The notes under the pieces are model-generated. The model made no database searches. It was not told where the DNA came from and saw only the letters and a list, made by a program, of their open reading frames with translations. From Macrostomum hystrix (lineage: Eukaryota; Platyhelminthes; Macrostomidae), in the NCBI GenBank assembly GCA_950097015.1, contig CATNEN010000034.1:4186001-4250000 (forward strand): DNA of 64,000 bases. The letters are read 5' to 3'. Positions 1 through 12,391 of the stretch are shown here, in pieces (positions within the stretch are counted from its first letter, which is position 1; the number at the start of each line of letters is the position of its first letter). The position numbers and the translations under genes are program-made.

Positions 1-3000
1 AACAGGTAGGGATGATTGCAGATCTTGCGCAGCTGCATGATTGTGTTGTTCAGCGTCTTCACACCGCCATTGCCCTGCAAATGGGGAGAAGATAGAGAAT
101 TTAGTAATGACTAATTAAAGAATAAATTAATTAACTGCAGGACGCCTGTGGGAACAGGCATATCATTTGGCGACAGTCGACCAGCAGCCAGTGAGGAGGT
201 ACACTTCTCTCTATTCTACTGACTCATGAGCACACACGCACACAGATGCTGAACGCAGGCACACTCTCACATCTTACATCATCTCATTGTCAGGCAGTGT
301 ACACTCTCAATGTGCCTTGGAGGTTGGCCCTCAAGGGCGTAAATTGTACGACAAGCCCCCAAGCCTTCTCTCCGCGGCTGCACCCAAGATGAATGTGGCC
401 TCGCCGCAGAATCGAGCTCAGGGACCATGGTGCGAGACGAAAACAAATTAATTACGAAAACTCACTAATTACAGGCATATTATAGCCTTACTTACACCTG
501 AGAGAATTGGGTAATGACTAATTACACACCTGAGAGAATTGGGTAATGACTAATTACACACCTGATATTAATAATAATAATAATTGCAGGAGGGCTGCGG
601 GCAATGGCACATCATTTGGTGACACTAGACCCGCAGCCAGCGAGGAGGCAATTCTGCCGATTTCACTGACTCCTGAGCACACACGCACACAAATACTGTA
701 CGCAGGCATACGCTCACACAGGTGTGTACATCTGCCCTGACTTTCTCATCGTCTTGTCTTTGTCTTGGAGGTTGGCCCTCAAGGGCGTCAATTCTACGAC
801 AAGCCCCAAAGCCTTCTCTCCGCGGCTGCGCCCCAAATAAATGTGGCCTCGCCGTGGAATCGAACTTAGGGACCGTGGTGCGAGAGGCAAACGCGTTAAC
901 CGCTCTGCCACTCACCCCCACACCTGATATTGGGTTATGACTAATTATACACCTGAGACTAAGATGACTAATTACATACCTGAGACTGGGGTTATGACTA
1001 ATTATACACCTGAGACTAAGATGACTAATTACATACCTGAGACTGGGGTTATGACTAATTACACACCTAAATTACACCCTAAAGAAGTGGACCAACCTTC
1101 TTGTCCTTCTCAGAGCCGTCGGTAAGAATAACGCCCCTCTGGCTCATGTGATGATACAGAGTCCGCTGCAGGGCGCTCATGTCGCATTTGACGACGTACT
1201 CAACCTTGTCAGGCAGCTGGGATTCCACTTCTTTTTTTAGTCGGCGCAGCAGGAAAGGTCTCAGAACCTTGTGCAATCGGCGAATGATGAGCAGGGTCTC
1301 CTCCTGATTGAGTTCGACCTTCTCTGAGCCAGATAGAGCAAATGGAGCGTTGAACCATTGCTCAAATGTGGTGACAGATGAGAACACGGAGGGTAGCAGA
1401 AAGTTCATCAGGGCCCACAATTCTGGAAGTTTGTTCTGCAGCGGCGTGCCAGTCAGCAATAGGCGATATGGGGCCGTGAAGTATGTGTTCAACACGCAGG
1501 TGAGCTTGCAGTGATGATTCTTCATTCGGTGACCCTCGTCAATGATCATGTAGCGAAATTTGATTTTGGTCAGCACAGATTTATCTTTGATAATGTACTC
1601 GTAGGTGGTGAGGAGGACATTGAACTTGGCCGAGCGAAGCTCGCTCTGCTGCAGCTGGCGACGCATCTGGGGCGAGCCTGCGGTGCGGATGCCAGATGAG
1701 GAAGAAAGGGGGATATTTCATTTTTGAGGCTATTCTGAGGATTAGAACAATTATACAAATGACCTTTTTAGATGGTACAGGTGGAAAAAATAGCCGCAGG
1801 TAGATAAGACAGGTGGGATAAATAGCCGAAAGTAGGTAAGACAGGTGGGATAAATAGCCGAAAGTAGGTAAGACAGGTGGGATAAATAGCCGCAAGTAGG
1901 TAAGAAAGGTGGGATAAATAGCCGCAAGTAGGTAAGACAGGTGGGATAAATAGCCACAAGTAGGTAAGAAAGGTGGGATAAATAGCCGCAAGTAGGTAAG
2001 ACAGGTGGGATAAATAGCCGTAAGTAGGTAAGACAGATGGGATAAATAGCCACAAGTAGATAAGACAGGTGGGATAATAGTATGGAAGAAATGACGGATA
2101 ACTATTACTAGATGGGATAAGTAGCCATACGTACAGCTACGTACAGCTTTCAGTCCATGGACTGGGGGCGCCACAACCACTCTCAATTAACAGTGCAGAG
2201 TTAAGTGACTTGCTGAAGGACACATATTTGTTCTAGTGTCGTCGGGAATCGAACCCCCGACCTTCAAGTGCCGAGTCCGACGCTTTACAACTAGGCTACA
2301 AGTGACTGGATAACGCCACACGGTGGGTAAAATAAACTAAATTCCCTAATATCCCCAAAAGCGAATCCTCACCTTTGTAAAGAACTTTCTTAACAGTCGG
2401 CGCCCATTTGTCGAACTCAAGTGACCAATTGGACATGGTAGAAAGCGGCATAATAATAAGGTAGGGCCCATTCTCTTTCTTCTTCTCCATCAGGTAGGTG
2501 ATGAGAGCAATAGTCTGGATGGTCTTGCCCAGACCCATCTCATCGGCCAGGATGCCATTCAGATTGTTATTATACAGCGACACCAGCCATTGCAAGCCCT
2601 TGAGCTGGTACTCCTTGAGCTTGCCGTTGACTAAGATGCTGGCCTGTTCGCGTACTCGCTCCTGAATGCTGTGAGCGCTACCGTAATAGCCCTGCTGCTG
2701 GTGATAATCGTCATCCTCCGTGCCCTTCACGGCATCGTCCAAAGCCTCTTCGTCTGAGTCCTCGTCTGAGTCTGAGGAATCCTCAGCGTCGGCGGCAGCG
2801 GCAGCGGCGGCAGCCGTCTGCTGCTGAAACTGTTCCTCCAACTCCTCGGGACACAGGACGCCATCCTCGTTGACGGGGATCACCCACCAGCCGGGATGGT
2901 CGGCCAGCCAGGACTCGAGGTCGCGAGCTAGTGGGCCGTTTTCGTCTGTTAGTCGTTCGCCTGTGCTCGGGTTCAGCACGGGCACCTGAGAGGTGGGGTG

Positions 3001-6000
3001 AAAAGATATTGAATTAGAGACTAGGATTATAGATGCTGGGGATTAGAGACTAGGATTATAGATGCTGGGGATTAGAGACTAGGATTATAGATGCTGGGGA
3101 TTAGAGACTAGGATTATAGATGCTGGGGATTAGAGACTAGGATTATAGATGCTGGGGATTAGAGACTAGGATTATAGATGCTGGGGATTAGAGACTAGGA
3201 TTATAGATGCTGGGGATTAGAGACTAGGATTATAGATGCTGGGGATTAGAGACTAGGATTATAGATGCTGGGGATTAGAGACTAGGATTATAGATGCTGG
3301 GGATTAGAGACTAGGATTATAGATGCTGGGGATTAGAGACTAGGATTATAGATGCTGGGGATTAGAGACTAGGATTATAGATGCTGGGGATTAGAGACTA
3401 GAATTATAGACGCTGGGGATTAGAGACTAGAATTATAGACGCTGGGGATTAGAGACTAGGATTATAGATGCTGGGGATTAGAGACTAGGATTATAGATGC
3501 TGGGGATTAGAGACTAGAATTATAGACGCTGGGGATTAGAGACTAGGATTATAGATGCTGGGGATTAGTGACTAGGATTATAAATTTTAAGGATTAGAGA
3601 CTAGGGTTTTAGATGCTGGAGATAAGAGATTAGGATTTTAGATGCTGAGGGATTAGAGATGAACACAGGATTAGGGATTAGGATCATAGTCACTGGGATT
3701 AGGGGCTAGGATCATAGTCACTGGGATTAGGGGCTAGGATCATAGTCACTGGGATTAGGGGCTAGGATCATAGTCACTGGGATTAGGGGCTAGGATCAAA
3801 GACACAGGGATTAGGAGATAGGATCATAGACACTGGGATTAGGGGCTAGGATCATAGACACTGGGATTAGGGGCTAGGATCAAAGACACTGGGATTAGGG
3901 GCTAGGATCAAAGACACAGGGATTAGGAGCTAGGATCAAAGACACTGGGATTAGGGGCTAGGATCAAAGACACAGGGATTAGGAGCTAGGATCAAAGACA
4001 CAGGGATTAGGAGCTAGGATCAAAGACACAGGGATTAGGAGCTAGGATCAAAGACACAGGGATTAGGAGCTAGGATCAAAGACACAGGGATTAGGAGCTA
4101 GGATTAAAGACACTGGGATTAGGGGCTAGGATCAAAGACACAGGGATTAGGAGCTAGGATCAAAGACACTGGGATTAGGGGCTAGAATCATAGACACAGG
4201 TATTAGGGGCTAGGATCAAAGACACTGGGATTAGGGGCTAGGATCAAAGACACAGGGATTAGGAGCTAGGATCATAGACACTGGGATTAGGGGCTTGGAA
4301 ATAATAGTCACTCGATAAATATTATAGCTAAGCATTGTTTGGGATCAAAGCTTGCAACCCTAAGAAATCCAAGGAATTATAGGTCTTTATCCGATATACA
4401 ATATATAGCACTTACCCTAGCGTCAGGATCGTCGACAGCCCGTTCTAGCCAGACCTTGGCAAGGTCGGCCTGAATCTCTCTCTGTCTTAGTCGGCGCTCC
4501 TTGTGCCTCTGGGATTTCTGCTTCCGCTTGTGCACCTTGACCAGCTTGGATAGCTTAGCGGTAAACTGGTCAGTCTGCTCCAGCAGGTAGTGCAGTCGCT
4601 GATCCTTCTGCTTGTCAATGAGTTCCCTGTAGCCTTTCTCGTCCTCGGCCATGAGGCGCCGCATGCGTTCCCGTTCGATGCGTCTCGCCTCTCGCTCGGT
4701 GTTGGCATGCCAGGCCATGACCAGCCTGTTGAGCTTGACGAGTCTGGAATTGGCCGACTTGTAGAACTCGCGCAGCTCCTTGGCGTGGGCCAGGACAGCG
4801 TTGAGAAACTCCTGATGCTTCTGCTTCTGGCGCTTCTCAGCTTCCATCTGGCGCAGCAGTTCCATGCGGACTGTGCCGCGAGCCTCGCGCAGGGCCACCT
4901 TCTTCGGCTTCTTGTAGGCGCGAGCGTTCAACGCTGTGTCCAGGCTGCTGTCCCGACGGGCCGTGCTGATCACCTGATGGCAACAGGAGTTTCTTGTAGA
5001 TGATTGAAGGGACTCGGAGACTGGTAAATCTCATCTATATGGGTCACATGAACAGTCAGTGGCACAGTCGCAGCTATTGCGCGCGGGGAGAGAGTGACAG
5101 ACAGGAGAGTGAGGACTGGGGAGGGACTGACAGCCATGGGAGGGACTGACAGCCATGGGAGGGACTGACAGCCATGGGAGAGAGTGACAGTACTGACAGA
5201 CATGGGAGAGAATGACAGCCATGGGAGAGAATGACAGCCATGGGAGAGAGTGACAGACACATTAGAGAGTGACAGACGGAAGAGTGTGACACGCAGGGGA
5301 GAGAGTGACAGCCATGGGAGAGAGTGACAGCCATGGGAGACAGTGACAGCCATGGGAGAGAGTGACAGCCATGGGAGAGAGTGACAGTCATGGGAGAGAG
5401 TGACAGAGCGGAGAGTTATAGACATGGGACAAAGTGACAGACACATTAGAGAGTGACAGACGGAAGAGTGTGACACGCAGGGGAGAGTGTGATTGACATG
5501 AGAGTGACAGACGGAGGAGATAAAGGGTTACTGACGAAGAAAGTGGACTATTGATAAAATGACAGTGCATTAGTCCACAGATAATTGTGATATTACTAAT
5601 ACACAATAAAATAAGTGTTTGCTGTCAGTTGTGTAAAAAACTAATTAACCAGTAAGCACAGCCCCCATCATCACCTCCTGCCGCAATTGACGCTGAAAGT
5701 TGAGCAGGCGCAGAGCTCTCAGTTCGATCTGCAGTCGGGTGCGAGACTCTTCGCTAACATTGGCAGACAACTGTTCCAACTCGGCTATGCGGCTAACAAT
5801 GCGACTCTGCATGCGCAACTCGCGTTCTTTGAGTAGCTCAGCCGGGTCTAAGCCTGGTGGGCGTTCGGTTGGAACCAGACTGTGGATAATAGGAAGCTGC
5901 TGCTGCTGCTGTTGCTGTGAATTCACAATGGGAGTAGACTGCAGAGTGGGTTGCGTCAAAGGCTGTTGCTGTTGAACAGTCGGCATCGGATGCATTGACT

Positions 6001-6810
6001 GAATTATAGTCGGCTGCTGCTGCTGCTGCTGCTGCGGCTGATGCTGGGACAGAGACAGGTGATGTTGAATTTGCACTGGCTGGTGCTGCAGCAGAGGCAG
6101 AGGCAGAGGCATTGTAACGGGTAGGTGAGTTGGCCCGACGGCTGCCGATGTAGCCTGTTGAACAACCGTAACCTTGATTGGGATTTGGGAAGATTTTTGT
6201 GATCATCGAAATCTATATTTTTCCGCTTTGCTGGTACCCATTTAACAGCTGGGTGAGCTATAGAAGCAATACCAAGTTAAGCGTCTTGTTAAAGGACAAA
6301 CTGTTCCCGCGGATTTTGGAATCGAACCCCCGACCTTCAAGTCGTGAGTCCGACGCTCCAACCACTAGGCTACAACCCCCCAATCATGTGCCATTATCAG
6401 CCGTGTGATTGTGAGTATCCAATCTTATCATAAAGCTTGATCTTCACCTTTGGAAGCGCAGGCATTGACATGGATACAGCGGCTGGCTGCACAGCTGCCT
6501 GTAAGCCGCCAGACAATGCAACAACGGCTGTGCCGGGCAGGGCGGTTGCTACCACATCAGAAACGACTGTAGCCACCTGAGTCTGCTGGACCTGGCCAGT
6601 CTGAGCCATCAGCAGCTGAGCAATGTTATCCGGCACTGGCCTAGTGAGCGAAGTGCCCATGGCCTGGGAGCGCAGCTGCTCAGGTATTGGCTGATTCTTG
6701 CTCAAACTTTTGTAGGCATTGATCTGGGCCCGCAGCTGGGATAATTGGGCTGGGGAGAATGGCGAACCATCTGGCTGTTGGTTTCCAGGCTGAGGCGCTA
6801 TAGCAGCCAT
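1..6810 (-). CDS. SMARCA4: SMARCA4/brahma-type SWI/SNF ATPase, N-terminal two thirds (partial, runs off left edge)
   Basis: Catalytic subunit of the SWI/SNF (BAF) complex, which uses ATP to slide or eject nucleosomes in the nucleus. Coding exons in transcript order: 6810-6448, 6154-5675, 4973-4416, 2985-2373, 1677-1097, 74-1; every junction has GT-AG ends and matching phase (about 889 residues visible). Order of domains: QLQ ([16 protein letters not shown]) near the start; Gln-rich linker; HSA helix ending in the hallmark [15 protein letters not shown] domain ([17 protein letters not shown]) followed by poly-Ala and acidic stretches; SNF2 ATPase with Walker [12 protein letters not shown], Walker B box [10 protein letters not shown] and motif [16 protein letters not shown]. 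The last exon reads into [14 protein letters not shown]. The helicase C-terminal lobe, SnAC and bromodomain lie beyond the edge. Start ATG at 6810 sits 8 nt after a good acceptor (TACCTTGCAG), so an upstream coding exon is possible. The paralogue SMARCA2 cannot be separated; most invertebrates have one gene. Confidence 0.95.
135..437 (-). mobile_element. SINE-A copy, truncated at its tRNA-like head
   Basis: Lies in a SMARCA4 intron. It shares its body with copies at 553-919, 6895-7192, 44119-44402, 51333-51632 and 55763-56060, including the box ggttggccctcaagggcg and a B-box-like gaatcgagctc. The A-box part of the head is missing. Confidence 0.75.
553..919 (-). mobile_element. SINE-A copy, near full length
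   Basis: Read on the minus strand it starts with a tRNA-like head (A box TGGCAGAGCGGTTAACGC, B box AGTTCGATTCC), continues into a 200-bp body and ends in a TAA-type simple tail (here taataataataataattg). It sits in the same SMARCA4 intron as the previous copy. Confidence 0.8.
925..1072. repeat. Short minisatellite, unit about 57 bp
   Basis: Two and a half copies of a unit built from two related halves beginning atgactaatta. A shorter related pair (31-bp unit) is at 498-565, on the other side of the SINE, so the SINE probably landed inside one array. Intronic in SMARCA4. Confidence 0.7.
1787..2085. repeat. 32-bp minisatellite in SMARCA4 intron
   Basis: About nine copies of a 32-bp unit containing ataaatagccgcaagtagg and gtaagacaggtggg. 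Copies differ by a few substitutions. It accounts for most of the intron between 1678 and 2372. Confidence 0.9.
2124..2311 (-). mobile_element. SINE-B copy
   Basis: On the minus strand it has a tRNA-like head with A box region GTAGCCTAGTTGTAAAGCG and B box GGGTTCGATTCC. This is followed by the family body (gacacttaactc-type block, then CAGTCCATGGACTG). Lies in a SMARCA4 intron. Relatives are at 6226, 8505, 12055, 34855, 41846 and 49042. Confidence 0.8.
3006..3600. repeat. 30-bp minisatellite in SMARCA4 intron
   Basis: About twenty near-identical copies of the unit containing gattagagactaggattata followed by gatgctgggg. One variant (aattatagacgctgg) recurs in neighbouring copies, a sign of local copy-to-copy spreading. 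Confidence 0.95.
3660..4300. repeat. 28-bp minisatellite related to the preceding array
   Basis: About 22 copies of gattaggggctaggatcaaa plus gacactgg. The shared gatta...ctaggat frame shows common descent with the adjacent 30-bp array; together they make up nearly all of the 1.4-kb intron 2986-4415. Confidence 0.9.
5097..5510. repeat. 19-bp minisatellite in SMARCA4 intron
   Basis: Irregular array of gagagagtgacagccatgg-type units with interspersed variants (acattagagagtgacagacg). Intron 4974-5674. Confidence 0.85.
6226..6385 (-). mobile_element. SINE-B copy, 3'-truncated
   Basis: Minus-strand head GTAGCCTAGTGGTTGGAGCG with B box GGGTTCGATTCC, followed by the central block that in plus reads ggtacccatttaacagctgg. 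It lies in the SMARCA4 intron 6155-6447, making up most of it. Confidence 0.85.
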
Positions 6811-6894
6811 GATGCCAGCTGCAAGGTAGAAACAATGCTTGTATAAGGCATAACAAATAGCTTTATCATGTAATGGCATGTAATTATTTGAGCT

Positions 6895-7192
6895 TGAATA
6901 ATATATTATAATTATCAAGAGTGCTGCATACAATGGCACACCATTTGGTGACACTAGATCCACAGCCATCAAGGAGGCAATTCTGCCCATTCCGCTGACT
7001 CCTAAGCACACATGCACAGATACTGTATGCAGGCACACACACAGGTGTGCACATCTGCCCTGGCAGTGTACACTCTCACTATGCCTTGGAAGTTGGCATA
7101 TAATGCCAATGAATTTGGCATCACTGCAGAATTGTACACATGGACCTTGGTGTGAGTGACTAATGCCTTGACCACTTTGCCACTCACTCCTA
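6895..7192 (-). mobile_element. SINE-A copy, diverged
   Basis: Matches the SINE-A body (caatggcacaccatttggtg ... tttgccactcactcc) with more substitutions than other copies, so it is older. Located just upstream of the SMARCA4 first visible coding exon. An AT-rich tail is at its left end. Confidence 0.75.
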
Positions 7193-8504
7193 AGCTTTAG
7201 CCTGGCAATTAAGTTTTTTAGCTACAATAAGGGGTTCACTAGGAAAGAAATTATTAACAGACCAATGCTGGAAAAGATGCTGTAAGATTAGACCCTAGTA
7301 ACATATGGAATGTTAAATAAGCTAGCCTATTTTTTACCAAACAATGCTAGCTATGCCTAACATTAGATAGGCATATTGCACCTTCTTAGAAAGGTTACTG
7401 GACCCTTTGTCATCAGCTTTTTGTTATCTTACACTTCCATCATCAAGTTTTCAGATTGGACATTTTTTCATCTAGCCAATTGGCAAATCCTAAAGTTAGG
7501 CCTAATGTTGGGTCAGTTTGTCACCTATCAATAGAAACTATAGACTATAGTATTGACTTGATTTATAGTTGCAGATGCATACAACATAGGGAAAACTGTT
7601 CCAGTTCCAAATGTTTAAATTCATTTATTAAAATTTATTGAACTTATATTCATACTGTAAATGTAATACAGTTTGTTGGTATGATGGACTAGGGAAATCT
7701 AACTAATCTTATTAATGAAGTAGATAACAAAGAAAACGACTAGGCTACTGGTTTTTGAGATGGTTAATTTGAAACTCTAATTTCTAATTTCTAATTTCAG
7801 GCAAAGCATTAAGATAGCCATTAAGCATCAATAGGCTTGCTGGCTTAAGTTCAACATGCACCCTGCCTTACATCATATAGGTGACAAAGCTTCTCCTAAG
7901 ACTTGGTCACTATGTCATCCACCCTCTTAGACCCTGGACACTTTGTCATCCAGAGGACAAAAAGCAGATTATGAAGTATCCAGAAACCAGAAGGAACAAT
8001 AGGCCTACTGGATTATGAATTTTAATACAATAGATATAAAAGTAGGCCTACTGGGTCTAGCTAGCAATAGATAGTAGCCTAGATCGAATGGGTGCATGCG
8101 TAGCTAGCTATATGATCGAAATTCCAAATGCAAACAGAATACAGAATTTACAGATATAGACATAGAGTTGACTCCATAGTCAGGAAGGTGGAGGATTGTG
8201 TGCCAAAATAAATTTTGACTACGAAATAATGTTTTTAAAATTAATAAAGTGATTTAGGAAAGCACACTGAAAATATACAATTAAATTAAGACATTCTGCA
8301 TATATAATATCAAATATAAAACATTTCACGCAGCTTACGCTTTAAATTCTCTACTAGGGCTTCTTTAATAAGGCCCAATCCGACCAATCGCTTTATAAAA
8401 CTATTTAACAAATAAATAAATAAATGATCAAAATTGTGTTATTTTGAATCACCGCCAGAAATTCCTAAAAATTCCTTCGTAAAGTAGTAAACGTTTCACA
8501 GCAT
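7193..8504. other. AT-rich DNA upstream of SMARCA4, no gene seen
   Basis: No open frame with protein-like composition and no tandem array. A SMARCA4 promoter and any untranslated first exon may lie here, but no element could be fixed from sequence alone. Confidence 0.5.
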
Positions 8505-8508
8505 AATA

Positions 8509-8539
<31 letters not shown>

Positions 8540-8605
8540 TGATTACACCTGCCCCAATCGGGCCAGATGTGCAGCCGACAGCACAACTGCAACAGCATAA
8601 CTGGT
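8505..8605 (-). mobile_element. SINE-B 3'-end fragment
   Basis: A taa trinucleotide run followed by ttgattacacctgccccaat and ggccagatgtgcagccgaca, identical in layout to the tail end of the full copy at 12055-12391. Only the last 100 bp of the element is present. Confidence 0.7.
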
Positions 8606-9535
8606 TGCAACACTTTGTCTTTTCAGTGAAAAAAACATAAATTCACTGTTTTATCTTTCTTTTCAATTAAAAGTGTAATTATTAGCATGAAGGAGCAAAA
8701 GAAACTAGATAGAAAATAGTAGCGTGGCAAAATTAACCATGCAGTCTCTCTTGACGCTACTTGATGTGACGTTACTTCTAGCGTTGAATTATACTATAAT
8801 TTAAACTGATGCACTAAATGGCATACAACATGTTTCGATAGTAGCGTTAAAAATAATTTATTTTATTAGCCAGAAAAAGTTCAAGAGAATGCAAGCATCC
8901 TTTCAGATGAAATGCTGGTGAACAAGTCCGTCCTGCCACCATTCTAGACTTATAATGCAGGCAGTGATTCTAAATCGTACAAATGACATTGAAAAATAAA
9001 TACTCCGATTTTTAACTTTAGTCAACAAAACAAAAATTGTTCCAACAGCTAAGAACGTGTTTGCCGTGTGTCTCAAATCACTTGCGTTGGATTTTGATCA
9101 TGTCAGCTTCTATAACAAAACATGTTGAAATACATAAAGCGTACTTTCAGAATGGTAATTACTACTGACCAGGTAATATATGCAGTATAAACTGTTCTTA
9201 GAAACAGTTGACCATTCTTTAATTCCGTTCCAACCATTCCGCTATAATCATCACCCGGATGCGATTGGCTGAGTTCCAAAAACAACCTGCCCAAGATCTC
9301 TAACATCGCCCATCGCCACTGCAGTCACTTTAAAAGCTTCTGCAGTTTGTCTGCGATCATAAAATGCATTAAATATCATTAGGGAATTGATTCTCTCTGT
9401 TCAATGTTCATTACAGAATTGCTTAGGAGATTTTTCAAATGAAAAGCTTCAGACTTTTCTGATGCATTCGGCAAAAACTTGGTGAGTTTTGTTTTTGCTT
9501 GATCTATTTTATCTATTAATAAGATTTCATCAAGA
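8606..9535. other. Intergenic DNA, nothing recognised
   Basis: Short open frames only, with no codon or domain signal. No repeat family member was noticed. Confidence 0.45.
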
Positions 9536-9812
9536 TTCTCATCTGTCTCATCTGTCTCATCTCTCCGTTTTCTCATCTCTCCCCAGTTTTATCTCTCCAC
9601 AGTCTCATCTCTCCCCAGTCTCATCTCTCCCTTGTCTAATCTCTCCCCTGTCTCATCTCTCTTTTGTCTAATCTCTCCCCTGTCTCATCCCTTCCGTGTC
9701 TCATCTCTCCCCTGTCTAATCTCTCCCCTGTCTCATCCCTTCCGTGTCTCATCTCTCACCTGTCTCATCTCTCACCTGTCTCATCTCTCCCCAATCCCAT
9801 CTCTTCGCTGTC
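9536..9812. repeat. 16-bp minisatellite, forward orientation
   Basis: Degenerate array of tctcatctctcccctg / tctcatctctcacctg. The unit is the reverse complement of the large array at 10572-11152. Confidence 0.85.
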
Positions 9813-10571
9813 AATCCGACTTGCTGTTTCGTGCATTAAAGCAGAATAATTAATGAGTAAAAATATGCATATCATTCACCTGTAAGTTAATATTCAGGTA
9901 TTGGTCGGCTGGTAAGCATTACAGGGGTGGCGGGGTGCACTTTCCCCGCTGTCCATACTCAGGGAGAGAGCACTTGATTCCTATATTTATAACCTCGATG
10001 CACTTTTTAGCATGGGACACGTGCGAAATTTGTTCCTAACTTTTTGCCTTAATATGCGTAATGAAAAAAATCTACCTACATTCGAGCTGTTATCGGTCCA
10101 AAGCCATAGCATAAATTTATTCCATGAAAATGATAAGCTCCCGCGAGGAAGCTAACAGTGAGTAGTGAGTGAGTTGTTAACGCACAACAAATGTCCCAAC
10201 TTATATGGCAGAGGCGCCGTTAAGCACTTACTTTATTTTTATATTGAACTACAGGTGCAATTCAGTTTCTCATGAGATACATTCAAAAGAATGTTTAAGT
10301 AAAGATTGACATGAAAAAAAAACAAAATATCATCACTCAGGTGTGTAGTACTAGTAGTTGTCAAATTAGACTTTGACAAGTCAATACTCTTTTAAGAAAT
10401 AGATAAGTAAATGAAAGTCTACGTCTATTGTACGGTCGGAAAAAGCAGTAATTGATGCTAGGCATGCGAATGTGGAAACCGAGATATGACTGTGGGCCGG
10501 ATTTACTAAGAAAATATATTACGAGATGATGAACAGATTTGACGTTGCAGAGATCATCAGAAAGACGAGAC
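9813..10571. other. Spacer between two inverted 16-bp arrays
   Basis: No gene or repeat recognised. It would form the loop if the flanking inverted arrays paired. Confidence 0.4.
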
Positions 10572-11152
10572 ACGGGATAGATGAGACAGGTGAGAGATGA
10601 GACAGGTGAGAGATGAGACAGGTGAGAGATGAGACAGGTGAGAGATGAGACAGGTGAGAGATGAGACAGGTGAGAGATGAGACAGGTGAGAGATGAGACA
10701 GGTGAGAGATGAGACAGGTGAGAGATGAGACAGGTGAGAGATGAGACAGGTGAGAGATGAGACAGGTGAGAGATGAGACAGGTGAGAGATGAGACAGGTG
10801 AGAGATGAGACAGGTGAGAGATGAGACAGGTGAGAGATGAGACAGGTGAGAGATGAGACAGGTGAGAGATGAGACAGGTGAGAGATGAGACAGGTGAGAG
10901 ATGAGACAGGTGAGAGATGAGACAGGTGAGAGATGAGACAGGTGAGAGATGAGACAGGTGAGAGATGAGACAGGTGAGAGATGAGACAGGTGAGAGATGA
11001 GACAGGTGAGAGATGAGACAGGTGAGAGATGAGACAGGTGAGAGATGGGACAGGTGAGAGATGAGACAGGTGAGAGATGAGACAGGTGAGAGATGAGACA
11101 GGTGAGAGATGAGACAGGTGAGAGATGAGACAGGTGAGAGATGAGACAAAGT
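10572..11152. repeat. 16-bp minisatellite, about 36 near-perfect copies
   Basis: Unit agatgagacaggtgag with almost no variation (one agatggga variant near 11045). Each unit contains CAG|GTGAG, a consensus 5' splice site in the plus orientation. The homogeneity implies recent expansion or ongoing conversion. Confidence 0.95.
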
Positions 11153-11534
11153 CTGGTCAGGCCTCGTCAAAAGCCCTAGGCATTAAACAAAGCAGGTGGG
11201 AGAGGTTGCAGTCTCATAGTATGCATATTGTGATAAAACCTTGGAGTATAGTACGTACTGTATAATTTCTGGCTAAATTCTCAGCCACGAGTCTGCCAGT
11301 TGAAATGTCTAGCTTGAAGACGGTATTGATTTACTTGCAATTATTGGTCAGCATTCTCGTTACAGCATTTTGGTCAATAATTTTATTAAACAGGGCACAA
11401 AAAATCCTGCTTAAATTAATTTTTATTTTAGAGAAAATTTCGAATTGGCTTAATCACGGTTACTTGGCAACCAAGAATCATTGTCTCGATCTGAATGAAT
11501 ATAGACTCAACATTACACTTATATCTTATCTAAC

Positions 11535-11645
11535 CAGTGTCTCATCTCTCCCCGTGTCTCATCTCTCCCTTTCTCATCTCTCCCCGTGTCCAATCTCACC
11601 AGTGTCCAATCTCACCAGTGTCCAATCTCACCAATCTAACCAGTC
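11535..11645. repeat. Remnant of the 16-bp minisatellite family
   Basis: Degenerate gtctcatctctccc units grading into gtccaatctcacca units, in the same orientation as the 9536 array. Confidence 0.7.
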
Positions 11646-12054
11646 AGAGACAAGCGTATTAAAATTTAGCAGCTCCGAAAAGTAAAACTTAATAATTTTA
11701 TGCCAGTACATAGGTCTGTTGGCTTTAATTTCAAAGACTTGCGGAGTTTTTGGACAATTTTGTGAGTCTAGCAAATACAAAAATTTCAGCCTCCAATTCA
11801 GGCAGTAAAACGGAGTCCAACGTAAAAATCGTTGTCTAGCTCAGCCGTATACCTATTTAATGATGACACAGAACGTGGGATAAATTGAACAGTTCCTCGC
11901 TTCTTAATGAACTCCAGCTATGTGCATGAATATATTAACATTAGTAAATAATCTTTTTGTACATTCTGTAAGCCAAGAGAATGCCCATTAGACTCTTCTC
12001 AGTAATCAAGTGTCATTCGGTAATTACTCAAATATTTCGACTTAAACCTACAAA

Positions 12055-12391
12055 TAAATAATAATTAATAATAATAATATTAACAATAATAATAATAATT
12101 GATTACACTTGTCCGATTGGGCCAGATGTGCAGCCGACAGCACAGCCGCAGCTATTGCGCGGCGCATCTGAAGGCTGCGTACGGCTGATCAGTCCATGGA
12201 CTGGGGGGACGCCACACCCACCTTCAATTATTCCAGCTAATGCTGGTACCCATTTAACAGCTGGCTGAACTGAAGCAATGCGGAGATAAGTGTCTTGCTA
12301 AAGGACACATATTGTTCCAGTGGAATCAGGAATCGAACCCCCGATCTTCAAGTCGTGAATCCGACGCTCTAACAACAAGGCTACAACAAAA
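12055..12391 (-). mobile_element. SINE-B, full-length reference copy
   Basis: On the minus strand: tRNA-like head (GTAGCCTTGTTGTTAGAGCG, then GGGTTCGATTCC); a conserved middle with GCAAGACACTTATCTCCGCA and CAGCTGTTAAATGGGTACC; the palindromic CAGTCCATGGACTG; a 3' block ending at ggcccaatcggacaag; and a TAA/TTA-rich tail. The layout is that of a Pol III transcribed, LINE-mobilised SINE with a conserved central domain. Confidence 0.85.

Noticed and set aside
1751-2186. ORFs of 95-201 residues on the minus strand
   Set aside because: They lie in the 32-bp minisatellite inside a SMARCA4 intron.
2220-2311. Possible tRNA gene (A and B boxes, GGGTTCGATTCC)
   Set aside because: It is the head of a SINE-B copy. 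The acceptor stem does not close and the same downstream body follows in other copies.
10361-11170. 269-residue minus-strand ORF of LSHLSPVSSLTCLI repeats
   Set aside because: It is the translation of the 16-bp minisatellite, with no start context, domain or splice support.
11305-11685. 126-residue plus-strand ORF with a hydrophobic start
   Set aside because: Its C-terminal half is the 16-bp repeat remnant. The hydrophobic stretch is AT-rich sequence with no family resemblance.
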